This document shows positions 17,556 to 29,830 of a DNA stretch of 64,000 bases, in pieces. The stretch covers positions 3,601,501 to 3,665,500 of the forward strand of contig NZ_JAQGPN010000001.1 of the NCBI RefSeq assembly GCF_028826155.1. Direction: 5' to 3'. The notes beneath the pieces were generated by a model. It was not told the origin of the DNA and made no database searches. It saw nothing but the letters and a program-made list of their open reading frames with translations. The translations under genes were made by a program, and so were the position numbers. This DNA comes from Mesorhizobium shangrilense. Its GTDB lineage: Bacteria > Pseudomonadota > Alphaproteobacteria > Rhizobiales > Rhizobiaceae. Position 1 is the first letter of the stretch, and each line of letters opens with the position of its first letter.

Positions 17556-18389
17556 CTAAGGCGTCTCGTAGGGCTTGATCGGATCCAACTGGACTTCGGC
17601 CGCCTGCTCCCGCCGTGAGCGCAATGTGTAGGCCCGGGCGCTGAACGGCAGGAACACGAGATAGGCAAGCGCCGACACGGTAAGCGTCACCCAGGGGTAG
17701 TTCACCAGCAGCAGCACGTAGATCATCACGCCGAGGATGATCGGCAGGAACGCATCACGCGGTATGCGCTTGCCCATCGTCTTGGCGGACCAGACTGGCA
17801 GTCGGCTCACCAGGAGCAACGCCACCAGCAGGGTAAAGACGACGCTGCCATACGCGTAGGCCGGACCGGGCACCACGCCGTTGAAGACCAGATATGTCGG
17901 CAGCAGCACCAGCAATGCGCCGGCGGGCGCGGGAACGCCGACGAAATATTCCGCCTGCCAGGCCGGACGATCGTCGTCTTCATCCAATACGTTGAAGCGG
18001 GCCAGCCGCAAGCCGCACGCAATGGTGAAGATCAACGCGGCCATCCAGCCGAACGGGCCCGTGCCGTCGAGCAGGAACGCGTAGGTCACCAGCGCAGGGG
18101 CAGCGCCGAAGTTCACGATGTCGGCGAGCGAATCCATCTGCGCGCCAAAACGGGACGTAGCCTTGAGCGCGCGGGCCAGGCGCCCGTCGATACCGTCAAG
18201 AAATGCGGCAATCAACACCATCACGACCGCGGTCTCGAACCTGTCCTCGAACGCAAGTCGAATGCCGGACAAGCCAGCGCAGATGGCCAGCACTGTGATG
18301 AGGTTCGGAATGAGCATCCGGAAGGGAATCTCGCGGATGCGCGGACCGCCGCCGCCATGCGGCTCGAAGGAGGAGAAGGGGCGAGGCAT
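17556..18389 (-). CDS. pssA: CDP-diacylglycerol-serine O-phosphatidyltransferase
   Basis: 277 residues, integral membrane. The CDP-alcohol phosphatidyltransferase motif is complete: DGIDGRLARALKATSRFG followed by AQMDSLADIVNFG (DGxxAR...G...D...D). About seven hydrophobic segments follow. It makes phosphatidylserine from CDP-DAG and serine. The gene starts 9 nt after the psd stop on the same strand, so enzyme and next-step decarboxylase share an operon. Confidence 0.95.
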   Translation of the reverse strand: MPRPFSSFEPHGGGGPRIREIPFRMLIPNLITVLAICAGLSGIRLAFEDRFETAVVMVLIAAFLDGIDGRLARALKATSRFGAQMDSLADIVNFGAAPALVTYAFLLDGTGPFGWMAALIFTIACGLRLARFNVLDEDDDRPAWQAEYFVGVPAPAGALLVLLPTYLVFNGVVPGPAYAYGSVVFTLLVALLLVSRLPVWSAKTMGKRIPRDAFLPIILGVMIYVLLLVNYPWVTLTVSALAYLVFLPFSARAYTLRSRREQAAEVQLDPIKPYETP

Positions 18390-18398
18390 CCGCCGGTC

Positions 18399-19097
18399 CT
18401 ACGAGATGCGGTAGAGCGGGAGCGTCGGCGAGCCGTCCAGATCCGCGATGATCGTCTCGCCTCCCACCGCCGTCTGCCCTACCGCCACGCGCGGACGCGC
18501 GCCCTCCGGAAGATAGACGTCGACGCGGGATCCGAATCGGATGAGCCCGAAGCGCTCGCCCGTGCCGATGTTCTCGTTAGGCTCCGCCCAGCAGACGATT
18601 CGGCGCGCCACCAGTCCGGCGATCTGAACGACAGCGACAGGACCGTGCGGACTGTCGATGACAAGGCCGTTGCGCTCGTTCTCCGAGCTCGCCTTGTCCA
18701 TCTCCGCGTTGAGGAATTTTCCGGCCCGATGCTGGATCGTGGTGATGCGCCCGCGGGTCGGGGCCCGGTTCACGTGGCAGGAGAAGACGTTCATGAAGAC
18801 GGAGATCCGCGTCCGCTCTCCGTCGCCCAGGCCAAGCTCCTGAGGCGGCACGGCCGGTCCGACGGATGACACCACGCCGTCGGCGGGGCTGATGATGAGC
18901 CGGTCGTCAACGGGCGTCACCCGCTGCGGATCGCGATAGAAATATACGCACCAGGCCGTAAGGATCAGGCCGGCGAAGAACAGATAATCGGAAATGAGCC
19001 ACAGAACCAGCGTGGCGACGGCAAACGCCGCAATAAACGGATAACCTTCGCGGTGGATAGGAACAAAGGTCTTCCGGATGGTGTCGGTAAGGCTCAT
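18399..19097 (-). CDS. psd: phosphatidylserine decarboxylase proenzyme
   Basis: 232 residues from ATG 19097 ([20 protein letters not shown]). It converts phosphatidylserine to phosphatidylethanolamine. One or two N-terminal membrane segments precede the catalytic part: [24 protein letters not shown] (His motif) and [14 protein letters not shown], where cleavage between Gly and Ser generates the pyruvoyl group (short PSD-A type). First gene of the psd-pssA operon. Longer in-frame starts upstream are not supported. Confidence 0.95.
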   Translation of the reverse strand: MSLTDTIRKTFVPIHREGYPFIAAFAVATLVLWLISDYLFFAGLILTAWCVYFYRDPQRVTPVDDRLIISPADGVVSSVGPAVPPQELGLGDGERTRISVFMNVFSCHVNRAPTRGRITTIQHRAGKFLNAEMDKASSENERNGLVIDSPHGPVAVVQIAGLVARRIVCWAEPNENIGTGERFGLIRFGSRVDVYLPEGARPRVAVGQTAVGGETIIADLDGSPTLPLYRIS

Positions 19098-19326
19098 CGC
19101 GCGTCGCAGGCTCCGTAATGGAGGCCTGATTAGACGAAACGACCGCCCACCGCAACGCGAAGCCGCTACGCAATCATGTCGGGCAATGGGTGAGCAGCTC
19201 GTACGCCTGGATGCGCGCGACAGCACCCCAGTTTCTGCGGGCCGTCTGCTTGGGTCTTGCGTCGCCTATGTCGCGCTGGCTTCCGCCGCCGGCAGCGCCA
19301 ATCGGCTCGCTGCCGCGAGGGTGTCG

Positions 19327-21219
19327 TCAGCTGACCTCGGGAGTCCGCCGGCGCACCACAATGCCCAGTTCGTCCTCTTCGCGGGCAATGCGCAGCCGTT
19401 CTTCGGCCTCGGTCGCCTCGCGCTGGCGGCTCCACATGGCCGCATAGAGGCCGTTTGCAGCCAGAAGCTGCGGATGCGTGCCGCGCTCGGCAATCGCGCC
19501 ATCCTTCAGCACAATGATCTCGTCGGCCGAAACCACTGTCGACAGACGGTGCGCGATCACCAGCGTCGTCCGTCCCTTGCTGACAAGATCGAGGGCTGCC
19601 TGGATTTCCCGCTCGGTGTGGGTGTCGAGGGCTGATGTCGCCTCGTCCAGGATGAGGATCGGCGGCGCCTTGAGGATGGTCCGGGCAATCGCAACGCGCT
19701 GTTTCTCGCCGCCTGACAGTTTCAGCCCGCGCTCACCGACCATTGACTTGAAGCCGTCCGGCAGCCGCTCGATGAAACCGGCGATCTGGGCGAGTTCGGC
19801 CGCCTGCCGAACGTCGGCCTCCGAGGCATCCGGTCGCCCGTAGCGGATGTTGTAGGCGATGGTGTCGTTGAACAGGACGGTGTCCTGGGGGACCATGCCG
19901 ATCGATCGCCGAAGGCTTTCCTGCGTCACGTCGCGGAGGTCTTGGCCGTCGATCAGAATGGAGCCCGACTGGATGTCGTAGAAGCGGAACAGGAGCCGCG
20001 AGATCGTCGACTTGCCGGCGCCCGACGGACCCACGATGGCGACCGTCTTGCCTGCCGGCACTTCAAAACTGACGCCGCGCAGGATCGGCCGCGCCGCGTC
20101 ATAGGCGAAATGAACGTCCCTGAACTCCACCCGTCCCGGTCCGACCGCCAGCGGCGGCGCGTCCGCGCGATCGACCACCTCCTGCTTCACGTCGAGCAGG
20201 TCGAACATGTTCTCGATGTCGGTCAGCCCCTGCCGGATCTCGCGGTAGATGAAGCCGATGAAGTTCAGCGGCACCGAAAGCTGCATCAGCATGGCGTTGA
20301 CGAAGACGAAATCGCCGATGGTGTGCGTGCCGGCGGCAACCTCCCTCGCCGACATCAGCATCACGACCAGCATGCCCGCGCCGAAGATGGCGGCCTGGCC
20401 GAAGTTCAGCCAGCCGAGCGAGGTCCACGTCTTGGTCGCAGCGACCTCGTAGCGCGCCATGGAACGGTCGAAGCGCTGAGCCTCCATCTTCTCGTTGTTG
20501 AAGTATTTTACCGTCTCGAAGTTGAGCAACGAGTCGATCGCCTTGGTGTTGGCGTCGGTGTCGGATTCGTTCATCTCGCGGCGGATGGAGATACGCCAGT
20601 CGCTCGCCCAGACCGTGAACCATGTATAGAGCGCCACGGTCAGGGCAATGACGGCAACATAGAGCCATCCATAGGCGACCGCGAAGATGACGGCCGTCAG
20701 CGCGAACTCAATGACCGTCGGCAGCGTGTTCAGGATGGTGAAGCGGACGATCGCCTCGATACCCTTCACCCCGCGCTCGATGACGCGCGACAGACCGCCG
20801 GTGCGGCGTTCCAGGTGGAACCGGAGGGAGAGATCGTGCATGTGCACGAACGTCCTGTAGGCGAGCTTGCGCACCGCATACTGGCCGACGCTTGCAAAAA
20901 GAGCATCGCGCAGCTGGTTGAGACCAGCCTGGATAAGACGCACGACATTGTAGGCGATGACCAGCGCCGCCGGTACGACGAGGAAGGCCGGCAGCGGCGG
21001 CGCCGAGGCGGTGTTTCCGGTCAGCGCATCGGTCGCCCATTTGAAGAAATAGGGGACGGCGACGAGAACCAGCTTCGAGACGACGAGAAAGACCGTCGCC
21101 CAGACGACCCGTGCACGCAGATCCGCGCGGTCCACCGGCCACATGTAGGGCCAGAGGTTGCGCAACGTCGTCAGGGTCGACCCGGACTCGGCCGATACGG
21201 TTTTTGCGGTCACAATCAA
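19327..21219 (-). CDS. Atm1-type ABC exporter (ATP-binding and permease)
   Basis: 630 residues. The N-terminal half is a six-helix ABC type-1 membrane domain; FHLERRTGGLSRVIERGVKG is the hallmark of the Atm1/HMT1/ABCB7 branch. The nucleotide-binding domain has Walker A IVGPSGAGKSTISR, signature LSGGEKQRVAIAR and Walker B ILILDEATSALD, then H-loop VIAHRLSTV. Family members export glutathione-linked sulfur or metal species and in bacteria can confer metal tolerance. Its ATG overlaps the stop of the Cys-rich arsR-type gene (ATGA at 21216-21219), suggesting metal-controlled expression. Confidence 0.93.
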   Translation of the reverse strand: MIVTAKTVSAESGSTLTTLRNLWPYMWPVDRADLRARVVWATVFLVVSKLVLVAVPYFFKWATDALTGNTASAPPLPAFLVVPAALVIAYNVVRLIQAGLNQLRDALFASVGQYAVRKLAYRTFVHMHDLSLRFHLERRTGGLSRVIERGVKGIEAIVRFTILNTLPTVIEFALTAVIFAVAYGWLYVAVIALTVALYTWFTVWASDWRISIRREMNESDTDANTKAIDSLLNFETVKYFNNEKMEAQRFDRSMARYEVAATKTWTSLGWLNFGQAAIFGAGMLVVMLMSAREVAAGTHTIGDFVFVNAMLMQLSVPLNFIGFIYREIRQGLTDIENMFDLLDVKQEVVDRADAPPLAVGPGRVEFRDVHFAYDAARPILRGVSFEVPAGKTVAIVGPSGAGKSTISRLLFRFYDIQSGSILIDGQDLRDVTQESLRRSIGMVPQDTVLFNDTIAYNIRYGRPDASEADVRQAAELAQIAGFIERLPDGFKSMVGERGLKLSGGEKQRVAIARTILKAPPILILDEATSALDTHTEREIQAALDLVSKGRTTLVIAHRLSTVVSADEIIVLKDGAIAERGTHPQLLAANGLYAAMWSRQREATEAEERLRIAREEDELGIVVRRRTPEVS

Positions 21220-21560
21220 GCTTTCGGGTTAGGCAGGCGGCAGCAGGCATCCGCAAAACGCGCCACCTGAGCGGAAAGTTCGGCCATTGTGGCGCGGTCG
21301 ATCTCGTAGCGGGAACGCTGACGGTCCGGCGCATAGCTGAGCAGGCCGGCGTCCACCAGGATCTTCAGGTGCTGCGACACGGTCGACTGTGCGAGATCGA
21401 GGCAGGCGACCACGTCCTTGCAGCAACAAGGTCCAAGGCCAGCGACGCGCGCCAGGATTTCGATGCGGACGGGGTGTGAGAGGGCCGCCAGCTTCAGCGA
21501 CACGTCACGGGATGCGACCGGTGCGCAGCAGTCGTCCTGAGATGCACTCGTTCCATTCAT
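21216..21560 (-). CDS. ArsR/SmtB family metal-sensing repressor, Cys-rich
   Basis: 114 residues. Winged HTH: LSHPVRIEILARVAG, then LDLAQSTVSQHLKILVDAGL (recognition helix) and the wing QRSRYEIDRATM. It has eight Cys: CC at 11-12, CCC at 45-47 (GPCCCKDVV, at the alpha3 position used for As/Cd sensing in the family), C53 and CC at 106-107. Expected to release DNA on binding a soft metal or metalloid. Coupled by a 4-nt overlap to the Atm1-type exporter. An 8-bp perfect inverted repeat sits immediately upstream of its start; no ribosome site is visible there. Confidence 0.92.
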   Translation of the reverse strand: MNGTSASQDDCCAPVASRDVSLKLAALSHPVRIEILARVAGLGPCCCKDVVACLDLAQSTVSQHLKILVDAGLLSYAPDRQRSRYEIDRATMAELSAQVARFADACCRLPNPKA

Positions 21561-21562
21561 CG

Positions 21563-21584
21563 TTCATCGTCGATATACGATGAA
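21563..21584 (-). promoter_or_regulatory. perfect inverted repeat, candidate ArsR-type operator
   Basis: TTCATCGT (21563-21570), 6-nt spacer CGATAT, ACGATGAA (21577-21584). Arms are exact reverse complements. It lies 2 bp upstream of the arsR-type start codon, so bound repressor would cover the transcription start. Typical of ArsR family operators in size and placement. Confidence 0.65.
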
Positions 21585-21598
21585 GAGTTCTATCGCAA
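21572..21598 (-). promoter_or_regulatory. possible arsR-type promoter overlapping the operator
   Basis: On the minus strand TTGCGA (21593-21598) and TATATC (21572-21577) are separated by 15 bp, a short spacer. The -10-like box lies inside the operator spacer. Transcription would start within a few bases of the ATG, giving a leaderless or nearly leaderless mRNA, consistent with the lack of a ribosome site. Confidence 0.35.
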
Positions 21599-21612
21599 GC
21601 GCGGTCGCACCC

Positions 21613-23367
21613 TCATTCGGATTTCGACGTGGCCTGGTCGCCCATCCTGGTCATGTCGGCCGCTTCGCCCTCTTCGGTCTTGCCGGGAACGTTAAACACC
21701 TGGCCCGGCCAGATCAGATCGGGATCGCGGATCTGATCCTGGTTGGCGAGATAGATGGTCGAATAGCGAATGCCGCGGCCATAGACGCGCTTTGAGATCC
21801 GCCAGAGTGAATCTCCGCGTCGGATGATGACGGCGCTTGCAACCGGCTGCAACGCCGGCGCGGTCGCCTGCGTCGCGGTTGCCGCCGCTGCCACATCGGC
21901 GGGCTGAGATGCTGCCGGAGGCGCGGACTGGTCGGCGGTTCCCGCCGCGGTTGCGCCGGACGGCGCCGGCTCGCCTGTCGCTGCTGGCGCTTGTGCGGGT
22001 ACCGCAGGTGCAGGCCATTCGCCCGTCTCCTGCTGGCCGGCGTTCCCGGACGGCTGTGCGTCTGCCGAGGCCGCGGCAGTTCCCTGCGCCCCGCTCGAAG
22101 GAGCCTCCCCCGCGGCCGGCGTGGCAGCGTTGGCGGGCGCGGCATCTGGTGCAGGGACGAAAGGGCCGCTGCCGCTCCCGACCGAGCCATCTGACGGCGG
22201 CGCTACCGCGGCGATATTCTCGCCCGGCTCCCGCTCGAAAGGAACCGCCGCCCGTGCAATGACCTGGACGCCATCGGGCCCGATCACATCGGCGCGCACG
22301 ATGTAGTTGCCGACGGGCAGATCCTTGAGCGCCTCGACGAGGAACCGCCCCGCCGGGGACGCCTTCGATTCGCCGAGCGGGCTCTCGCCGGCGTAGACGC
22401 GGACGCTCGAACCAGCGGGCGCCCTTCCCGCGACGAAGACTTTGGGGCCGTCGATCTCGACAGCCTCCACCGCGACATCCGGGGTCGGGCCACCCGGCTG
22501 CGCAACGGCCGGCTGTTGCGCAGGCGTCGGTTCGGCGGCCGCCGTTTCGGCGGGCTTCGCCGGATCGGCCTGGGCAACGCTTTCATTTGGCTTCGCCTGA
22601 CCGGCAGCGCCGTCTGAACCTGCCGGCTGCTCCGATGCAGCCTCCGCCGGCTTCTGTTCGGTTGGCTGGGCAGCGGTTGCTGAGGGCGCAGGCTGCGGCA
22701 CGGTGATGATCTCGCTGGGCTTGCCCGGCTCCTCGATCATCGCCAGCACCTGGCCGCCGGCCTCCTTTGGAATGGAAACGATCGCAGTCTGGGTGGACGC
22801 GACGGCGGCTTGCGGATTGGTGGCGCGGATCGTGATCTGGTAGTCGCCGGGCGCAAGCGGCTTGTCGAGCACGATGACGAAATCGCCGCCTTCGCCTGCC
22901 CTCCCCTCACCGATCGCATCGCCGGCCGTGAGCAGCTCTACCCTTGCCTTCGGGGCCGCCTTGCCAGCGATCACCATGGAGCCGTCGGCCTCGACGCGAA
23001 CAAGATCGAAGGTCGGCACGGGCGATCCGTCGGCTGGTGCGACCGGCTGCGGAGCGGCATCTTCGGCGATGGGTTTGTTCGGATCGATGGCGGCGATTTC
23101 AGGCGCCTGCGGTTTCTGTTCGCCCTGCGCGCCCTGGTCAGAGGCCGGCGCCGGCGACGCGGCCGGCTTTTCCGAGCCTTCGAGACGGCTCTCCTTTGTT
23201 GCGGCCTCGTCTCCGGTCTTCGCGGTGGCGGGCTTTTCAGGCGCTTCGGCGACAGCAGCAGGCGGCGATTTGAAGAGCGGATCCAGCGCGCCCGTCGCAT
23301 AGGCCGCGACGCCTGCGACTGCGGTTCCGCCCGCCAGGAACAGCAACGCCTTCAATGGATTGATCAT
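21613..23367 (-). CDS. LysM domain protein with Ig-like repeats and long Pro/Ala linkers
   Basis: 584 residues. The N-terminus MINPLKALLFLAGGTAVAGV is a signal anchor. There are two Ig-like units, around residues 105-175 (ADGSMVIAGKAAPKARVELL..PGDYQITIRA) and 300-375 (GPKVFVAGRAPAGSSVRVYA..VGNYIVRADV). Between and after them are Ala/Pro/Glu-rich disordered linkers. The C-terminal LysM reads IIRRGDSLWRISKRVYGRG..YLANQDQIRDPDLIWPGQ and should bind peptidoglycan. This architecture is common in rhizobial envelope proteins. Role: cell-wall-associated, otherwise unknown. Confidence 0.87.
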   Translation of the reverse strand: MINPLKALLFLAGGTAVAGVAAYATGALDPLFKSPPAAVAEAPEKPATAKTGDEAATKESRLEGSEKPAASPAPASDQGAQGEQKPQAPEIAAIDPNKPIAEDAAPQPVAPADGSPVPTFDLVRVEADGSMVIAGKAAPKARVELLTAGDAIGEGRAGEGGDFVIVLDKPLAPGDYQITIRATNPQAAVASTQTAIVSIPKEAGGQVLAMIEEPGKPSEIITVPQPAPSATAAQPTEQKPAEAASEQPAGSDGAAGQAKPNESVAQADPAKPAETAAAEPTPAQQPAVAQPGGPTPDVAVEAVEIDGPKVFVAGRAPAGSSVRVYAGESPLGESKASPAGRFLVEALKDLPVGNYIVRADVIGPDGVQVIARAAVPFEREPGENIAAVAPPSDGSVGSGSGPFVPAPDAAPANAATPAAGEAPSSGAQGTAAASADAQPSGNAGQQETGEWPAPAVPAQAPAATGEPAPSGATAAGTADQSAPPAASQPADVAAAATATQATAPALQPVASAVIIRRGDSLWRISKRVYGRGIRYSTIYLANQDQIRDPDLIWPGQVFNVPGKTEEGEAADMTRMGDQATSKSE

Positions 23368-23477
23368 TCCCGCTTGCCCCTTCGCCGCCCAACCGATCTA
23401 GCCTGTTTTTGGTCGACCGACAAGAAATAGCCCTAACGTGACTTGACCGATCCGCGCGCGCGACCACCAATCAGGAT

Positions 23478-24089
23478 ATGAACACGATTCGGTCGATCTG
23501 CGTCTACTGCGGCTCCTCGCCCGGCCGTGATGCCAGCTATCTCGCCGCCGGACAGCGACTCGGCCGCTCGATTGGCGAAGCCGGCCTGCGCCTGGTGTAT
23601 GGTGGAGGCACCAAGGGCATCATGGGCGCAGTCGCCGACGGCACGCGACGGGCGGGCGGCCAGGTCACCGGCATCATACCGCGCTTCCTGATGAACAAGG
23701 AAGCCACTGAGGCAGCACTCGGCCGCCTCGACGAACTCGTCGTGACCGAGAACATGCACCAGCGTAAACATATCATGTTCGAAAAATCCGACGCCTTTGT
23801 GGCGCTGCCCGGCGGCATCGGGACGGTGGAGGAAATCGTCGAGATCATGACGTGGGGCCAACTCGGCCACCACCGCAAGCCGATCGTCTTCGTCAACGTC
23901 AGGGGCTTCTGGTCGCCGATGCTCTCGATGCTCGATCACATGCGCAGCGAGGGTTTCATCCACACCGGCCACCTCGTGCAGCCGATCGTCGTGGACGAAC
24001 CGACAGCCGTGGTGCCGGCCGTGCTTGCAACCGTTTCGGCGTCCGGCGAACCGACTGAAGGCGTCGATTCCGTCATCCAGAAGATGTGA
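23478..24089 (+). CDS. LOG family protein (nucleotide 5'-monophosphate phosphoribohydrolase-like)
   Basis: 203 residues, TIGR00730/LOG type. Rossmann-like start SICVYCGSSPGRDASYLAAG, then LVYGGGTKGIMGAVAD, and the family motif ALPGGIGTVEEIVEIMTWGQ (PGGxGTxxE). Arg/Lys in HQRKHIMFEKSD complete the active site. Such enzymes release base from cytokinin ribotides or purine nucleotides; in bacteria the physiological substrate is often unclear. Divergent from the LysM gene and convergent with the GST gene, whose stop is 3 nt away. Confidence 0.93.
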   Translation: MNTIRSICVYCGSSPGRDASYLAAGQRLGRSIGEAGLRLVYGGGTKGIMGAVADGTRRAGGQVTGIIPRFLMNKEATEAALGRLDELVVTENMHQRKHIMFEKSDAFVALPGGIGTVEEIVEIMTWGQLGHHRKPIVFVNVRGFWSPMLSMLDHMRSEGFIHTGHLVQPIVVDEPTAVVPAVLATVSASGEPTEGVDSVIQKM

Positions 24090-24092
24090 GGT

Positions 24093-24779
24093 TCAGACAG
24101 TCGCGCGCAGATCCGCGACGATGGCTCCCGCCCGCACCACTTCGGCCTCGTGCCCCGGCTCGCGCCAAGTTTCCGCCAGCGCGGCCTCATACCATTCCCG
24201 CATGGGGACAAGATCAAGGAGCCGCGAAGGGTAGGCCGCGGCCGGTCCATCGAATTCGAGGCCGTAGGTCTGCGCGCGAAAAGCAACTGGAGCGTAGAAC
24301 GCATCGACGGCGGTAAAGCGGTCGCCGGCCAGGAAGGGCCCGCCGAAGCGCTTCAGGCCGTCGTTCCAGAGATCGTTGAGGCGGAAGAGATCGTGCTTCA
24401 GCGCCGCCGATCTTTCGCCCAGCCGCACACGGACGCCGCAGTTCATAGTGCAGACGTCCCGCAGGGCGACATAGCTCGAGTGCATCTCGGCCGCGGCCGA
24501 ACGCGCCCAGGCCCGCGCCCTTGCATCGGCCGGCCAGACATCCGGATGACGCTCGGCGAGATATTCCACGATGGCGAGCGAATCCCAGACCGGCCAGCCG
24601 TCGTCGACCAAACACGGTACGCGGCCGCTGGGCGAGAACTGCCGATAGAGCTCGAAACCGCCGCTGCTCGGGAACGGCGTCTGCCGCTCCTCGAAGGGGA
24701 TGCCGAGCATGCGCAGCAGCACCCAGGGTCTGAGCGACCATGACGAATAGTTCTTGTTGGCGATGTGCAGCGTGTACAT
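24093..24779 (-). CDS. glutathione S-transferase family protein
   Basis: 228 residues from ATG 24779 (MYTLHIANKNYSSWSLRPW); an in-frame GTG at 24788 would add three residues, but AGGGG is better spaced for the ATG. The thioredoxin-like N-domain has SSWSLRPWVLLRMLGIPFEE, with the Ser/Trp pair typical of this GST clade, and GRVPCLVDDGWPVWDSLAI; the C-domain is all-helical (ERSAALKHDLFRLNDLWNDG). It starts 12 nt after rarD, so the two are probably cotranscribed. Substrate not inferable. Confidence 0.9.
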   Translation of the reverse strand: MYTLHIANKNYSSWSLRPWVLLRMLGIPFEERQTPFPSSGGFELYRQFSPSGRVPCLVDDGWPVWDSLAIVEYLAERHPDVWPADARARAWARSAAAEMHSSYVALRDVCTMNCGVRVRLGERSAALKHDLFRLNDLWNDGLKRFGGPFLAGDRFTAVDAFYAPVAFRAQTYGLEFDGPAAAYPSRLLDLVPMREWYEAALAETWREPGHEAEVVRAGAIVADLRATV

Positions 24780-24791
24780 GCGGGACACCCC

Positions 24792-25709
24792 TCAGCTTTC
24801 CGGCCGCAACTTGCTGCCGGAGAAGATCGACCACGTATAGATGATGAGCGCGAACCAGATCAGGCCGAAGGCCATGGCCTGCACGCCGCCGAACGGCTCG
24901 CCGAAGACGAACACCGCGGTCAGCAGCACCATGGTCGGCGCGATGTACTGCATGAGCCCGATCGTCGACAGCCGGAGCAGCTTGGCTCCGAATGCATAGA
25001 GAAGGAGCGGTATCGATGTGATGGGCCCGCACAGTACCAGCAGCAGCATGTCGCCCGGCGCGGTAGGCAGGAAATGCCCCTCGCCCTGCGCCTGCAGCCA
25101 GACGATGTAGCCTAGCGCCGGCAAACAGAGGATCAGCACCTCGAGGAAAAAGCCCTGGCTCGGGCCGATCGGCAATGTCTTGCGCAGGTAGCCATAGACG
25201 GCGAAGGTCAGCGCAAGCGACAGCGACACCCACGGCAGACCGCCCGACTCGACCGTCAGCAGGACGACCGCGGCTGTCGCCAGAACAAGGGCGATCGTCT
25301 GCGGCAGGGTAAAGCGCTCGCCCAGAAACGCTGCGCCCATCGCGACGCTGACCAGCGGATTGATGTAATAGCCGAGCGCCGTTTCCACCGTGCGGTCCAC
25401 GGCGATGGCCCAGACATAGATGCCCCAGTTCAGCGTGATCAGCGCAGCCGTCACGCCTGCCATCATCAAGGTGCGCGGCGAGCGAAACGCCGTCTTGAGG
25501 TCGGCCGTCCGGCCGAGCATCAAGAGAACCGCGGCAGCTATCGGCACCGACCAGAGAATGCGGTGCGCGACGACCTCGGCGGCGGGAATGTGCGCCACGG
25601 CCTTCATGAACACGGGCTGGGCGCCCCAGATCATGTAGGCGACGAGCGCGAACAGAAAGCCACGCGTGGCGGCATTCGTTTCGGGCTGGATCGGAACCTG
25701 GCTGTCCAT
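24792..25709 (-). CDS. rarD: EamA/RarD family permease
   Basis: 305 residues with about ten hydrophobic helices. The start GFLFALVAYMIWGAQPVFMK and AAEVVAHRILWSVPIAAAVL are characteristic of RarD (predicted chloramphenicol-sensitivity permease), a drug/metabolite transporter superfamily member in the inner membrane. Further signs are TVETALGYYINPLVSVAMGA and GLMQYIAPTMVLL. First gene of a two-gene unit with the GST. Transport substrate unknown. Confidence 0.9.
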   Translation of the reverse strand: MDSQVPIQPETNAATRGFLFALVAYMIWGAQPVFMKAVAHIPAAEVVAHRILWSVPIAAAVLLMLGRTADLKTAFRSPRTLMMAGVTAALITLNWGIYVWAIAVDRTVETALGYYINPLVSVAMGAAFLGERFTLPQTIALVLATAAVVLLTVESGGLPWVSLSLALTFAVYGYLRKTLPIGPSQGFFLEVLILCLPALGYIVWLQAQGEGHFLPTAPGDMLLLVLCGPITSIPLLLYAFGAKLLRLSTIGLMQYIAPTMVLLTAVFVFGEPFGGVQAMAFGLIWFALIIYTWSIFSGSKLRPES

Positions 25710-25799
25710 GCCGGAAGCCTATGCGCCGATCGTGTTACCAACTCCATCGCAAAGTGCTGATGGATCGACCAATTCCGGTGATGGACCAACAGCCGGGTG

Positions 25800-28874
<3,075 letters not shown>

Positions 28875-28878
<4 letters not shown>

Positions 28879-29339
28879 GATCTCGCCTCCTCCGGCCAGG
28901 TCTCGGTTTCATGGTCGGGATGCTGATGGCCGATGACCGATTTCAGGAATTCGTCAGCTGCCAGGCTGTCGCCCTGCCTCCTGAACGGGAGCGTGTGCAG
29001 CCGATCGAAGAAAGGCAGCATGTCGGCAGGATTGACCTGGATGACGGGCCCCGCCTTCGCGGGCTCGTCCAGCGCGCCGATGGCTACCTCGACGCCGCCC
29101 TCGTATTCGTAGGTGAGCGGCGTGCCGCACTTTGCGCAGAAGCCGCGTTTGACGACGTTCGAGCTCTGGAAATGCGAAGGCGCGCCGCGCGTCCATTCAA
29201 GCCCCTTTGCTGTCACCAGAGGCCCGAAAAACGAGCCGAACGCTTTCTGGCACATGCGGCAATGGCAGATCGAGGCCCGTCCGAGCCCGGCGGCCCGGAA
29301 ACGCACGGCGCCGCATTGGCAACCGCCGGTGATACTCAT
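28875..29339 (-). CDS. GFA family protein, paralogue 2
   Basis: 154 residues. Same Zn ligands: [48 protein letters not shown]. The middle segment (VIQVNPADMLPFFDRLHTLP) differs from paralogue 1, and the end is GHQHPDHETETWP. It is closest by eye to paralogue 1. Overlaps both flanking GFA genes by ATGA, so it is the centre of three tandem copies. Confidence 0.93.
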
Positions 29340-29830
29340 TTGCGTCCCTCCGGCGGCCAGACGTCGGTATCGTGATCGGGATGCTGGTAGGACACGAATT
29401 CGTGCAGGTAGCTGCCCGCGTCCATGTCCTCCAGCGTGCCCTTGCCGGGAAGATCAGGGACGCCGTCCACGTAGGGCAGCTTTGCCTCGACGCCCCACTG
29501 GATCACCGGCGCGATCTCCTCCGGATGATCGAACGCCGCGATCGCCAGCGCCATCCCATCGGGCGCCTCGAAGGTCAGCGGCGTGCCGCACTCGCCGCAG
29601 AAGCCGCGACGGGAATGCGACGACGACTGGAATCTTTTCGGCTCGCTCCGGGTCCAGGTGACGTGCGCTCCACGGACCGAAACCAGCGGCAGGTAAAAAT
29701 TGCCGCTGGCCTTCTGGCACATGCGGCAATGGCATACGGACGCGTCGCCCAGCGCGCCTTCGACATGGAAGCGCACCGCGCCGCACTGGCAGCCGCCGGA
29801 ATAGTGCGGTCGGTTGTCGAGGCTCATCAT
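29336..29830 (-). CDS. GFA family protein, paralogue 3
   Basis: 164 residues. Zn pattern: [50 protein letters not shown]. It has the shared end SYQHPDHDTDVWPP but a more divergent centre (IQWGVEAKLPYVDGVPDLPG), so it is the outlier of the three. First GFA gene in transcription order, overlapping the VOC gene upstream (29827-29830) and paralogue 2 downstream (29336-29339). Confidence 0.93.
   Translation of the reverse strand: MMSLDNRPHYSGGCQCGAVRFHVEGALGDASVCHCRMCQKASGNFYLPLVSVRGAHVTWTRSEPKRFQSSSHSRRGFCGECGTPLTFEAPDGMALAIAAFDHPEEIAPVIQWGVEAKLPYVDGVPDLPGKGTLEDMDAGSYLHEFVSYQHPDHDTDVWPPEGRK

Noticed and set aside
19942..21270. 442-residue frame antisense to the Atm1-type exporter
   Set aside because: Low-complexity Arg/Asp/His sequence typical of antisense shadows; no start signals or domain.
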